Positions 28,995 to 38,234 of a stretch of 64,000 nucleotides of DNA are shown here, in pieces. Every line of letters begins with the position of its first letter. The first letter of the stretch is position 1. The DNA lies in the NCBI RefSeq assembly GCF_014251375.1, contig NZ_CP059187.1, positions 1 to 64,000 on the forward strand, written 5' to 3'. Source of the DNA: Blattabacterium cuenoti. GTDB taxonomy: Bacteria; Bacteroidota; Bacteroidia; Flavobacteriales; Blattabacteriaceae. The notes beneath the pieces were generated by a model. It saw only the letters and a list, made by a program, of their open reading frames with translations, ran no database searches and had not been told where the DNA came from. Both the position numbers and the translations under genes were made by a program.

Positions 28995-29939
28995 CTAGAT
29001 AATAGAATTAATATCGTTTAATTTTAATTTTTTCATCATATTTTTTATATGATTAGCAGAATTTGTTAAAAGATTTTTTTCTTCTTTATTTAATTTCAAC
29101 TCTATAATTTTTTCAACTCCAGATTTCCCCAAAATAACTGGAACACCCAAATACACATTTTTCAAATCGTACTCTCCTTTTAAAAAAACAGAACATAATA
29201 AAATTTTTTTAGAGTTTTTTAAAAGAGCTTCTACCATTTGTACAATAGATGCACTAGGTGCCATCCAAGCGGATGTTCCTAATAAATTCACAATTTCTTC
29301 CCCCCCTTTTTTAGTTTTTTCAATGATTACCTGATTTTTATCTTTCGATAAAAATTCACTAATTGGAATTCCAGATATAGAAGTATATCTATATAAAGGT
29401 ACCATAGTATCCCCATGTCCTCCCAATAACATAGATTGTATATCATGAGGAGAGCAATTTAACTCTTTTGATAAAAAATAACGATATCTAACTGAATCTA
29501 ATATTCCAGCCATTCCTATTATACGAGAAGAGTCTATTTTGGATGTGATATAACTGACATATGCCATAACATCCAGTGGATTAGAGACTATTATAAATTT
29601 TGCTTTTGGAGAAAAAAAGAGAGATTGTTTTGTCACAGAATGAATAATTTTTGCATTAGTATTCATTAAATCATCTCGACTCATTCCTGGTGTTCTAGGT
29701 ATTCCACAAGTAATAATAATGATTTCAGAATTTTTTGTTTTTGAATAATCATTAGTAATTCCAAGAACATGAGTATTGGATTCTATAATGGATAGCATTT
29801 GAGAAATATCTAAACTTTTTCCTTCAGAAAATTTTTTTCTCACATCTAATAAAACAACTTCTTCCACTATATTTTTTTGAGATAAAAGACTGGCACATGA
29901 CGCCCCAACATTTCCTGCTCCAATAATAGTAACTTTCAT
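28995..29939 (-). CDS. mdh: Malate dehydrogenase
   Basis: TCA-cycle enzyme interconverting malate and oxaloacetate with NAD. The Rossmann motif GAGNVG is at residues 7-12. The substrate loop PRTPGMSRDDLMNTN carries the arginines that select malate over lactate. The catalytic His (about 174) is in GGHGDTMVPL. Length 314 matches the LDH-like MDH subgroup used by Bacteroidetes. It is divergent from gcvP across a 146-base gap and is followed by the flavodoxin-fold oxidoreductase. Confidence 0.96.
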   Translation of the reverse strand: MKVTIIGAGNVGASCASLLSQKNIVEEVVLLDVRKKFSEGKSLDISQMLSIIESNTHVLGITNDYSKTKNSEIIIITCGIPRTPGMSRDDLMNTNAKIIHSVTKQSLFFSPKAKFIIVSNPLDVMAYVSYITSKIDSSRIIGMAGILDSVRYRYFLSKELNCSPHDIQSMLLGGHGDTMVPLYRYTSISGIPISEFLSKDKNQVIIEKTKKGGEEIVNLLGTSAWMAPSASIVQMVEALLKNSKKILLCSVFLKGEYDLKNVYLGVPVILGKSGVEKIIELKLNKEEKNLLTNSANHIKNMMKKLKLNDINSII

Positions 29940-29975
29940 TTTTCATTTATTTATTATTGTATGTATTTGATATAA

Positions 29976-30030
29976 CAAATGTATCAATTTTGATAAGAAT
30001 TAAAAATATTTATCAATTATTTTATCTTTG
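29976..30030. promoter_or_regulatory. Candidate divergent promoter region for mdh and gcvP
   Basis: The 146-base gap between divergent mdh and gcvP contains a minus-strand TACATTTG (29976-29983) facing mdh and a plus-strand TATCTTTG (30023-30030) facing gcvP. Both match the Bacteroidetes -7 consensus TANNTTTG. Neither has a clear -33 TTTG at the usual ~19-base spacing. Confidence 0.3.
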
Positions 30031-30085
30031 TTAGAAGAAGAAAAAATCAACACATTTTATTTTATATATTATAAATGAGGATTTC

Positions 30086-32962
30086 ATGAAAAAAAAATTC
30101 TATTATAGACATATAGGGCCTAACAATGAAGATATTACAAAAATGTTAAAAATATTAAAATGTAATTCTATCAAAGATTTAATCTTTAAAACAATTCCAA
30201 AGGAAATCCGTTTAAAAAAAAAACTAAATCTTCCTAACTCCGTTTCTGAATACCAATATTTAAATCATATTCATAGAATTGGTAAAAAAAATAAAGTTTA
30301 TCGTTCCTATATAGGATTGGGATATAAAAATACTATAACCCCATCCGTTATCCAAAGAAATATTTTAGAAAATCCAAGTTGGTACACTTCATACACTCCT
30401 TACCAATCAGAAATTTCTCAAGGTCGTTTAGAAGCATTAATGAATTTTCAAACTATGATTTCAGATCTTACTGGAATGCATATTAGCAATGCTTCTATGT
30501 TAGATGAAGGGACCGCAACAGCTGATGCGATATTTATGATTTATCAATATAATCTAAAAAAAAATCGCATAAAAAATTCTCCATATTTTTTTGTTTCAGA
30601 TGAAATTCTCCCCCAGACGTTTGATCTCATCAAAACAAGATGTTATGGAATAGGAATAAATCTCATTCAAGATTATTATGAAAATATAAAAAAATATAAT
30701 AGACAAAAAATATTTGGATTACTCCTTCCATATCCCACTTCTTTAGGAGAAATTTATGATTATGGAGAAACAATAGAATACGCAAAAAGAAAAAATATAT
30801 CTGTTATAGTATCTACTACAGATTTGATGGCACTAACTTTGTTAAAACCTCCTGGAGAATGGGGGGTAGATGTAGTTGTTGGATCTACACAGTCTTTCGG
30901 AATCCCCATGGGATATGGGGGACCTCATGCCGCATTTTTTTCTACTCAAGAAAAATATAAACGTTTAATTCCAGGAAGAATTATTGGAGAATCTTTAGAT
31001 AGAAAAAATAAAAAAGCATTCCGAATGGCACTACAAACAAGAGAACAACACATAAAACGAGAAAAAGCTACTTCTAATATTTGTACTTCGCAAGTTTTAC
31101 CTGCTATAATGGCATCCATGTATGCTGTATATCATGGCCCAAAAGGATTAAAAATCATAGCAGAAAATATTCATAATAATACTAAGAAACTTGAATCACT
31201 ATTAGTAGTGAATGACATTGAATGGCTCAATCAAATAAATACATTTTATTTTGATACTCTAAGAATTAAAATAAAAAAAACAAATCTTTTAAAAAAATTA
31301 AAAGAAGTAGCTGAACGTAAAAAAACAAATTTTAGATATATAGATAAAAATCATTTAACAATCACTCTAGACGAGACTACTTGTCAAAAAGATATTGATC
31401 ATATTTTTTCTATTTTTCATGAAGTTGATATTGAAAATGAAAAAAAAATAAAAATCAAAAAAAATAAAAAAAAAGAATCTGATAATAGAATTCCTAGTTC
31501 TTTAAAAAGAACTTCTAATTTTTTAAAACATAAAGTTTTTCATAAATTTTACTCAGAAAATGAATTAATGCGTTATATAAAAAAATTAGAAAAAAAAGAT
31601 CTCTCATTAACACATTCGATGATTCCATTAGGATCATGTACTATGAAATTAAATGCCTCGGCAGAATTATTTTCTTTAAGTCAATTTGAATGGAGAAACA
31701 TTCATCCATTCGTTCCTGAAATACAAGCAGAAGGATACAGATTTATCATCAATAATTTAGAAAAATATTTAAAAGAAATCACTGGATTTGATGGAATTTC
31801 TTTACAACCTAATTCAGGAGCTCAAGGAGAATATGCTGGCCTCATGGTAATCAAGTCTTATCATAATTCATCAAACGAATCTAAAAGAAATGTCGCGTTG
31901 ATTCCTTCTTCTTCACATGGAACTAATCCTGCATCCGCAATGATGGCTGGAATGAAAGTAATTTTAATTTCCACTCAAAAAGATGGATCTATTGATCAAA
32001 ATGATTTATTCAAAAAAGCAAAAGAACATAAAGATTTTTTATCCGTATTCATGATCACTTATCCTTCAACTCATGGGGTATACGAATCACATGTAAAAAA
32101 AATAATAGATATTATTCATGAAAATGGAGGACAAGTCTACATGGATGGAGCAAATATGAATGCGCAAGTAGGGGTAGTCAAACCAGCACATTTAGGAGTA
32201 GATGTTTGTCATCTTAATTTACACAAAACTTTTGCTATTCCTCATGGTGGTGGGGGGCCTGGAATGGGACCTATTTGTGTTGCTCCCCATCTATCTCCTT
32301 TTCTTCCTAATTCTTTACAAAGAAAAAAAGAAAAAACAATCCCATTAACAATTTCTTCTTCACCATATGGATCCCCTCTTATTTTACCTATTTCTTATGC
32401 TTATATTCGTTTATTAGGACCAGATGGTCTTAAAAAATGTACAGAAATATCTATATTAAATGCTAATTACATAAAGGAAAGATTAAAAAATCATTATAGA
32501 ATTCTGTATTCTGGAGAGAATGATACAGTAGCGCACGAATTGATTTTAGATTGCAGAAAATTCAAGAAAACTATTGGAATAGATGTAATAGATATTGCAA
32601 AGAGAATGATAGATTATGGATTTCATCCACCAACCATTTCTTTTCCTGTAGAAGGATGTATGATGATAGAACCTACGGAAAGCGAATCGAAAGAAGAATT
32701 AGATAGATTTATTGAAACACTAGTAAATATACGAAAAGAAATTCATGAAATTTCAGAAGGAAAATTTTCGAAAGAAGAAAATGTATTAAAAAATGCTCCA
32801 CATAGTTTAGAATTACTAACAGAGAATAATTGGGAATATTCATATACTAGAAAAAAAGCGGCTTATCCATTAGATTGGGTCAAGAAAAGAAAATTTTGGC
32901 CTTCTGTAAATCGTATAAATGATGGATATGGAGATAGAAATCTAATTTGTACATGTACTTAA
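30086..32962 (+). CDS. gcvP: Glycine dehydrogenase (decarboxylating), P protein
   Basis: PLP enzyme of the glycine cleavage system: decarboxylates glycine and passes the aminomethyl group to lipoylated GcvH. Full-length fused form of 958 residues with N-terminal YRHIGPNNEDITKML, an internal GSCTMKLNASAEL, and the PLP lysine (about 714) in LNLHKTFAIPHGGGGPG. No gcvH or gcvT lies in the window. Its stop overlaps the stop of convergent tsaD: both TAA codons share the four bases TTAA at 32959-32962. Confidence 0.97.
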   Translation: MKKKFYYRHIGPNNEDITKMLKILKCNSIKDLIFKTIPKEIRLKKKLNLPNSVSEYQYLNHIHRIGKKNKVYRSYIGLGYKNTITPSVIQRNILENPSWYTSYTPYQSEISQGRLEALMNFQTMISDLTGMHISNASMLDEGTATADAIFMIYQYNLKKNRIKNSPYFFVSDEILPQTFDLIKTRCYGIGINLIQDYYENIKKYNRQKIFGLLLPYPTSLGEIYDYGETIEYAKRKNISVIVSTTDLMALTLLKPPGEWGVDVVVGSTQSFGIPMGYGGPHAAFFSTQEKYKRLIPGRIIGESLDRKNKKAFRMALQTREQHIKREKATSNICTSQVLPAIMASMYAVYHGPKGLKIIAENIHNNTKKLESLLVVNDIEWLNQINTFYFDTLRIKIKKTNLLKKLKEVAERKKTNFRYIDKNHLTITLDETTCQKDIDHIFSIFHEVDIENEKKIKIKKNKKKESDNRIPSSLKRTSNFLKHKVFHKFYSENELMRYIKKLEKKDLSLTHSMIPLGSCTMKLNASAELFSLSQFEWRNIHPFVPEIQAEGYRFIINNLEKYLKEITGFDGISLQPNSGAQGEYAGLMVIKSYHNSSNESKRNVALIPSSSHGTNPASAMMAGMKVILISTQKDGSIDQNDLFKKAKEHKDFLSVFMITYPSTHGVYESHVKKIIDIIHENGGQVYMDGANMNAQVGVVKPAHLGVDVCHLNLHKTFAIPHGGGGPGMGPICVAPHLSPFLPNSLQRKKEKTIPLTISSSPYGSPLILPISYAYIRLLGPDGLKKCTEISILNANYIKERLKNHYRILYSGENDTVAHELILDCRKFKKTIGIDVIDIAKRMIDYGFHPPTISFPVEGCMMIEPTESESKEELDRFIETLVNIRKEIHEISEGKFSKEENVLKNAPHSLELLTENNWEYSYTRKKAAYPLDWVKKRKFWPSVNRINDGYGDRNLICTCT

Positions 32963-33996
32963 AACTTTTTAAATTTGGAATATGAAGGAATATCGATAGG
33001 ATCGAAAATATTTTTTTCATATTTGAGCAATCCAGTGATAGCTATCATAGCAGCATTATCTGTCGCGTATTTTTTTTTTGGGATAAAAATTTCCCATTTT
33101 TTCTTTTTCTTTTCAAGAAAAAATCTCCTAATTTCATCATTAGCAGAAACTCCTCCTGATAAAGAAACTCTAAATATCCCGGTATCTGAAATGGCTTTTT
33201 TTACTTTATCCAAAAGTATTTCAGCAATAACTCTTTGTATAGAAGCGCATAAATCAGATAAATTATTTCTAATAAAATATGGATTTTTTTTTGATTCTTT
33301 TCTAATAAATTGTAAAATATGACTTTTTAATCCACTAAAACTGAAATTTAATCCATTTACTAATGGTTTTGAAAAAATGAATTTTTTGGAATTTCCTTTT
33401 TTAGAAAAAAAATCAAGTTTTGGTCCTCCAGGATAAGGAAGGCCCAACATTCTAGCTATTTTATCAAAAGCATCTCCTACAGAATCATCTAAAGTGGATC
33501 CCAATATATCCATTTCAAAAAAATCCCTAACTTTTACTATTAGGGTATGACCTCCACTTATCATTAAACATAAAAAAGGAAATTTTGGATGAGTACTCTC
33601 ATTGAAAGAGACTTTTTTTTCTTGTATAAATTGAGAAAGAATATGTGCTTGTACATGATTGACACTTAATAAAGGAATTCTTAGTCCTATTGAAAATGAT
33701 TTTGCGAAAGAAGCTCCTACCAATAAAGGACCTATCAATCCTGGACCTAACGTAAAAGATACAGCGTCGATTTGATTTCTGTTTATTTTTGCAGATGAAA
33801 TGGCCCTATTAACTGCCTTAAAAAGATTTCTATCGTGTAGTTTTGCAGCTAATTCTGGAACAACTCCTCCGTATTTTTCGTGAATTTTTTGATGAATAAT
33901 AATATTAGATAACACATTTCTATTTTGATTGACAAGAGATACTGCAGTGTCATCACATGAGGTTTCTATTCCAATTACAATAAATTTCTTTTTCAT
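32959..33996 (-). CDS. tsaD: tRNA N6-threonylcarbamoyladenosine transferase TsaD
   Basis: Transfers the threonylcarbamoyl group to A37 of ANN-decoding tRNAs. It has GIETSCDDTAVSLV at the N-terminus, the metal-binding histidines in VNHVQAHILSQF (about residues 113 and 117), the MISGGHTLIV loop and the C-terminal SGGVSAND and DNAAMIA motifs. Length 345 is normal. It is convergent with gcvP, sharing stop-codon bases. Partners TsaB, C and E are not in the window. Confidence 0.97.
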   Translation of the reverse strand: MKKKFIVIGIETSCDDTAVSLVNQNRNVLSNIIIHQKIHEKYGGVVPELAAKLHDRNLFKAVNRAISSAKINRNQIDAVSFTLGPGLIGPLLVGASFAKSFSIGLRIPLLSVNHVQAHILSQFIQEKKVSFNESTHPKFPFLCLMISGGHTLIVKVRDFFEMDILGSTLDDSVGDAFDKIARMLGLPYPGGPKLDFFSKKGNSKKFIFSKPLVNGLNFSFSGLKSHILQFIRKESKKNPYFIRNNLSDLCASIQRVIAEILLDKVKKAISDTGIFRVSLSGGVSANDEIRRFFLEKKKKKWEIFIPKKKYATDNAAMIAITGLLKYEKNIFDPIDIPSYSKFKKF

Positions 33997-34159
33997 AATT
34001 TTTTTATTGGTTTATTTTTATTTTTTTTTCAATTCACAATAAATCTTTTTCATTATTTTATCGGATAGTTTATTTTTTAAATTCTTAAATTTTTATGAAA
34101 AAAAAAGTTTACTATGAAAATATAGTGAAAAAGAATAGAATACATCTTAAAAAGAAAGT

Positions 34160-34188
34160 TTTGTATCTTGGTATTTTTAATACCTTTA
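34160..34188 (+). promoter_or_regulatory. Candidate promoter overlapping a palindrome upstream of the Lrp/AsnC gene
   Basis: TTTG (34160-34163) and TACCTTTA (34181-34188, one mismatch to TANNTTTG) are separated by 17 bases, slightly short of the usual spacer. The spacer and -7 element contain the perfect dyad GGTATT-TTT-AATACC (34170-34184), which could be an operator or an RNA hairpin in front of the regulator gene. Confidence 0.3.
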
Positions 34189-34206
34189 ATAAAAAAATAT
34201 AAAACA

Positions 34207-34710
34207 ATGATTCTAAGATATAATACTGATGAAATAGACAATACTATTGTCAAAAAACTTAACCTAAATGCTAGAACTCCATATACTGAAATCAGCAAAC
34301 AAATAAGCAAGGAAATTAAACCTTTATCTGTTGGAACTGTTCATGTTAGAGTCAAAAAATTAGAAGAATCTGGAATTATCAAAGGAAGTACATTGATTAT
34401 TGGATATGAGTCATTAGGATTTCATTTAATAGCTTTTGTAGGAATATTATCTGATTCTAGAGAATCCCAATTAGTTAAAAAAGAACTAAAAAAAATTCCA
34501 AATATTGTACAATTGTACATTACTTCCGGAAAATATAATCTTTTTTGTAGAATCATAGCCAAAGATCCTTCAGATGCTAGAGATGTTATTTCTAAAATTG
34601 GAGAAATAAAAGGTGTTCTTAGAACAGAGTCGACAATTTGTCTTGAGGAAAGCATTAATGATGAAAATAGATTACTTTCTAAGATATTACAAAAACATCA
34701 ATCATCTTAA
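34207..34710 (+). CDS. Lrp/AsnC family transcriptional regulator
   Basis: DNA-binding regulator with an N-terminal winged helix (LDEID-like start TDEIDNTIVKKLNLNARTPYTEISKQI, recognition helix near GTVHVRVKKLEESGIIKGS) and a C-terminal RAM ligand-binding domain (about 75-150). I start at ATG 34207 (167 residues), which matches the family start just before the helix. A TTG at 34168 would add 13 unsupported residues. One of very few regulators in this window; in such reduced genomes it would probably act on amino-acid metabolism, which is inference. Confidence 0.92.
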   Translation: MILRYNTDEIDNTIVKKLNLNARTPYTEISKQISKEIKPLSVGTVHVRVKKLEESGIIKGSTLIIGYESLGFHLIAFVGILSDSRESQLVKKELKKIPNIVQLYITSGKYNLFCRIIAKDPSDARDVISKIGEIKGVLRTESTICLEESINDENRLLSKILQKHQSS

Positions 34711-34930
34711 TGAATTGAATTTTAAGTAAGAAAAATTATTAATAACGTAGAACTGAATAAAATAATACTACAAACAATCCACATATCATAGAAAAATCAA
34801 AAAAATAGGGAATTTCATTCCTCTCTTAACTACTTAAGTATAGAGAATAGAGATTTATTTTCTATCTATGTACTATGTAAAATATTCATCCTTCCAAAAA
34901 ATTGCATAGTTTCAATTTTTTATTAAGGTA

Positions 34931-36979
34931 ATGTATAATAATACACTCTTCAGATTTGATACATATCAAAAAATTTTAGATAAGTTTCTAGTTACACTTA
35001 TTGCTATTTTTGCATTGACATTTTTTTTTCCAAAAAAAAAGATTTTTAAATACGAATTTTCAAAAGGAAAACCTTGGATTTATGAAGATTTATTTTCTCC
35101 ATTTAATTTTTTTGTCTTTAAAAACAAAAAAGAAATTGATCTAGAAATTAAAAATGTAAAAAAAGAAAAAAATTTTTTTTATTATAAAAATACAAAAGTA
35201 GTCAAAGAAATAAAAAAAAAATTAATAAAAAAAAAATTAGTTTCTAGAACTAGAAAAAAAATATTTAAAATAGTCAATACTATCTACAGATATGGATATC
35301 TAAATACTAAAAATTTTTCAATACAATCAACAAAAAAAAATATCTTCTTTTCTATTTACAAAAAAAAATATTGGAGATACATTTCTTATAAAAATATTTA
35401 CACCTCTGATAAGGTGAATCACCTTATTGAAAGGGTCATCCCTAAAAATAGTATTCATGTAAAAGAAATATTAAGAAAAACTATAGTTCCCGATCTTAAT
35501 TATGAAAAAAACTATACTGAAAAAATTTTCAATGAAAAAATAAAATCTATTAAAAAAATAAAATATTCAATTGCAAAGGGAGAAAGAATTATCGGTAAAA
35601 ATGATGTTATAAATGAATCTAAATTTAGAATTTTATCCTTCTTTAGAAAGGAATATGAAACAAGAATATGGAATAAAAAAAAGAACTATTATTTGATGAT
35701 AGGACACTTTTTAATCATTAGTGTGATATTTTCTATATTTATTCTATATCTTTTTTATTTTCAAAATAAAATATTTCAAAACAATAGAGAAATTAATTTT
35801 TTAGTAATTAATATATTATTTATATCATTTATTACAATATTCACTTTAAATTTTTATTCTAAAACATTATATTTAATTCCTTTTTGTATTCTTCCCATAA
35901 GTGTTCGTGCATTTTTCAATTTCAACTTAAGTTTTTTTATTCATTTAATAACAATTTTATTGTTATCATTAATAACACCAAATAGTTTCGAATTTATTTT
36001 TATTCAAATCACTACAGGTTTTTTAGTCATGTTAACAAAAAAAAACATTTTTAAAATGAAAAATCTATTTTTTACTGTAGGAAAAATCACGGGAACTTCT
36101 ATAGTTATTTTTTGTTTACTTACTTTAATCAGAGAAGGAACTTTAGAAAAAATTTCTTTATTCACTTTTTCACTATTTTTTTTTAGCGGACTGTTAACTT
36201 TATTTGTCCATCCATTAATATTTATTTTCGAAAAACTATTGAATCTGACTTCAGATATTTCTTTATTAGAACTTTCTGATATTAATACCCCTATATTAAG
36301 ATTATTATCCAAAAAAGCTCCCGGTACTTTACAACATGTATTAACAGTAGCAAATATAGCGGAAGAAGCAGCTGTTTCTATCGGAGCTAACTCATTACTA
36401 GTAAGAATAGGGGCTATTTACCATGATATAGGAAAGATCAAAAATTCCATTTTTTTTACAGAAAATCAGCATAATATAACAATTAATCCTCACGAATATT
36501 TGAGTCCAAAAGAAAGCGCTAAAATTATTTTGGAGCATGTTTCAATTGGAATAGAATTAGCAAAAAAATACCATTTACCTGACCCAATTACAGATTTTAT
36601 AAGAACTCACCATGGAAATAGTATGGTTCATTATTTTTATGAGAAACAAAAAAAGAAATATCCTAATATTTGGATAGAAAAAGAACAATTTAAATATTCT
36701 GGTCCTAAACCTTTTTCGAAAGAAACCGCTATTGTGATGATATGTGATTCTGTAGAAGCAGCTTCAAAAAGTATAAAGAATCCATCTGATAAAAATTTAG
36801 AGAATTTAGTAGAAAATATTATTAATAAACAAAAAGAAGAAAATCAGTTTTCAAATTCAGATATTACTTTGAAAGAAATAGAAAAAATCAAACAAGTTCT
36901 TAAAAAAAAGTTACTAAACATCTATCATACTAGGATAGAATACCCCATGTATAATAATCATATCAATAAAAAAAAATAA
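34931..36979 (+). CDS. 7TM-HD family membrane phosphodiesterase (PgpH-like)
   Basis: 682-residue membrane protein: one N-terminal membrane segment (about 20-35), a poorly conserved Lys-rich extracytoplasmic 7TMR-HDED-like region, about seven membrane helices (roughly 255-445), and a C-terminal HD hydrolase domain with LLRIGAIYHDIGKIKN (His-Asp about 498-499), EHVSIGIELAKKYHLPDPITDFIRTHHG and VMICDSVEAASKS. The family includes c-di-AMP phosphodiesterases such as PgpH, so nucleotide second-messenger turnover is the likely role, by homology only. The preceding 220-base gap (34711-34930) contains no gene I can recognise. tRNA genes follow. Confidence 0.88.
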   Translation: MYNNTLFRFDTYQKILDKFLVTLIAIFALTFFFPKKKIFKYEFSKGKPWIYEDLFSPFNFFVFKNKKEIDLEIKNVKKEKNFFYYKNTKVVKEIKKKLIKKKLVSRTRKKIFKIVNTIYRYGYLNTKNFSIQSTKKNIFFSIYKKKYWRYISYKNIYTSDKVNHLIERVIPKNSIHVKEILRKTIVPDLNYEKNYTEKIFNEKIKSIKKIKYSIAKGERIIGKNDVINESKFRILSFFRKEYETRIWNKKKNYYLMIGHFLIISVIFSIFILYLFYFQNKIFQNNREINFLVINILFISFITIFTLNFYSKTLYLIPFCILPISVRAFFNFNLSFFIHLITILLLSLITPNSFEFIFIQITTGFLVMLTKKNIFKMKNLFFTVGKITGTSIVIFCLLTLIREGTLEKISLFTFSLFFFSGLLTLFVHPLIFIFEKLLNLTSDISLLELSDINTPILRLLSKKAPGTLQHVLTVANIAEEAAVSIGANSLLVRIGAIYHDIGKIKNSIFFTENQHNITINPHEYLSPKESAKIILEHVSIGIELAKKYHLPDPITDFIRTHHGNSMVHYFYEKQKKKYPNIWIEKEQFKYSGPKPFSKETAIVMICDSVEAASKSIKNPSDKNLENLVENIINKQKEENQFSNSDITLKEIEKIKQVLKKKLLNIYHTRIEYPMYNNHINKKK

Positions 36980-37050
36980 TCAATTTGTTTATTTATTGAT
37001 ATGATCTTTTTAATTTTGTAAATTGTTTATTATTGTGTTAAAAAAAATGG

Positions 37051-37135
37051 GGAGAGTTGCCGGAGTGGTTAACGGAACAGTTTGCTAAACTGTCGGTATA
37101 ACAATACCGCGTGGGTTCGAATCCCACATTCTCCG
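37051..37135 (+). tRNA. tRNA-Ser (GCU)
   Basis: A type II tRNA of 85 bases. The acceptor GGAGAGT pairs with ATTCTCC, anticodon loop TTGCTAA gives anticodon GCU, the long variable arm is GTCGGTATAACAATACCGC, and the T loop is GGTTCGAATC. CCA is not encoded. First of three clustered tRNAs. Confidence 0.96.
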
Positions 37136-37138
37136 CAA

Positions 37139-37213
37139 CGGGGTATAGCGTAGTTTGGTTATCGCGCCTGGTTTGGGACCAGGAGATCGTAGGTTCAAAT
37201 CCTGCTACCCCGA
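37139..37213 (+). tRNA. tRNA-Pro (UGG)
   Basis: 75 bases. The acceptor CGGGGTA pairs with TACCCCG. Anticodon arm CCTGG-TTTGGGA-CCAGG gives anticodon UGG, and the T arm is GTAGGTTCAAATCCTGC. CCA is not encoded. Only three bases separate it from tRNA-Ser. Confidence 0.96.
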
Positions 37214-37301
37214 CTCGACTGACTAATTTACTATCATCACATTATGTCAGTCAAGTTATTATTATGCTCATAACGTATAAATAAAACGGAATATTTTTAT
37301 T

Positions 37302-37375
37302 GATCACGTAGCTCAAATGGATAGAGCAACTGCCTTCTAAGCAGTAGGTCACAGGTTCGAATCCTGTCGTGATCA
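37302..37375 (+). tRNA. tRNA-Arg (UCU)
   Basis: 74 bases. The acceptor GATCACG pairs with CGTGATC. Anticodon arm ACTGC-CTTCTAA-GCAGT gives anticodon UCU, which reads AGA and AGG, the arginine codons expected to dominate in AT-rich genes. CCA is not encoded. Confidence 0.96.
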
Positions 37376-37399
37376 CGAATTAATCTAAATATTAAGATA

Positions 37400-38125
37400 T
37401 TAAGAGACTTTAGATTTTTTTTCTTTTAAAACCTCATCTATCATTCCATATTTTTTAGCTTCCTCAGAAGTCATCCAATAATCTCTATCTGAATCTTTTT
37501 CTATTTTTTCAATGGGAGTATCTGTATGAATGGAAATGATTTCATAAAGCTCATTTTTTAATTTTAAAATTTCACGAACTGTGATTTCAATATCTGAAAC
37601 TTGCCCATGCGTTCCACCTATTGGCTGATGAATCATAATTCTAGAGTGTTTTAATCCAGATCTTTTATTTTTGACTCCTGCACAAAGCAAAACAGCTGCC
37701 ATTGATGCAGCCATTCCTGTACAAATAGTGGCAACATCTGGTTCAACTATTTGCATAGTATCATATATTCCTAACCCAGCATAGACATCTCCTCCCGGAG
37801 AATTAATGTAGATTTGAATATCTTTCGAAGAATCTACAGATTGTAAAAACAACAATTGAGCTTGAATAATATTAGCTACTTGATCTTCTATAGGTGTTCC
37901 TAAAAAAATAACACGGTCCATCATTAGTCTAGAAAAAACATCCATTTGAGCGACATTCAGTTTTCGTTCTTCAACAATATAAGGAGTGGTTGATTTAATA
38001 TACCTATCAATTGTTAAACTATTAATTCGTTTATGTCTGGTAACATATTTTATAAATTCTTTTGAATTTTTTTTATTGTGATTATAATCCATTTTTAAGA
38101 AGTTATCTTTTTCAAATTTACTCAT
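37400..38125 (-). CDS. clpP: ATP-dependent Clp protease proteolytic subunit
   Basis: Serine-protease barrel of the Clp machine. The nucleophile Ser is in CTGMAASMAAVLL, the catalytic His in IMIHQPIGG and the Asp in the following helix region. The N-terminal 45 residues are a Lys/Asn-rich extension before the mature body; Bacteroidetes ClpP often has such an extension. Length 241. Its ATPase partner ClpX is not in the window; ClpC is encoded near 60.3 kb. It is convergent with the tRNA cluster and divergent from the flippase gene. Confidence 0.96.
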   Translation of the reverse strand: MSKFEKDNFLKMDYNHNKKNSKEFIKYVTRHKRINSLTIDRYIKSTTPYIVEERKLNVAQMDVFSRLMMDRVIFLGTPIEDQVANIIQAQLLFLQSVDSSKDIQIYINSPGGDVYAGLGIYDTMQIVEPDVATICTGMAASMAAVLLCAGVKNKRSGLKHSRIMIHQPIGGTHGQVSDIEITVREILKLKNELYEIISIHTDTPIEKIEKDSDRDYWMTSEEAKKYGMIDEVLKEKKSKVS

Positions 38126-38234
38126 AATTCTTATCTATACACAAATACGAAAAATTTTCATATGAAAATATGAATAAAAAATGTAGAAATTATTATGAGA
38201 TGATTTTTGTTAAATTGTTTTAAGATAAAATTTA

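Noticed and set aside
32975..33322. 115-codon plus-strand frame opposite tsaD
   Set aside because: Reverse-strand shadow of conserved tsaD sequence.
34168..34206. TTG start adding 13 residues to the Lrp/AsnC protein
   Set aside because: The ATG at 34207 matches the family start; the extension would run through the dyad and promoter-like sequence.
34711..34930. Possible gene or tRNA relic in the 220-base gap before the 7TM-HD gene
   Set aside because: No cloverleaf, conserved frame or clear hairpin could be found.
36004..36312. 102-codon antisense frame in the 7TM-HD gene
   Set aside because: Shadow of a membrane-protein coding region with no recognisable motifs.
37214..37301. GACTGAC/GTCAGTC pair between tRNA-Pro and tRNA-Arg
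   Set aside because: Seven-base stem with a loop of about 20 bases and no T-run; too weak to call a terminator.
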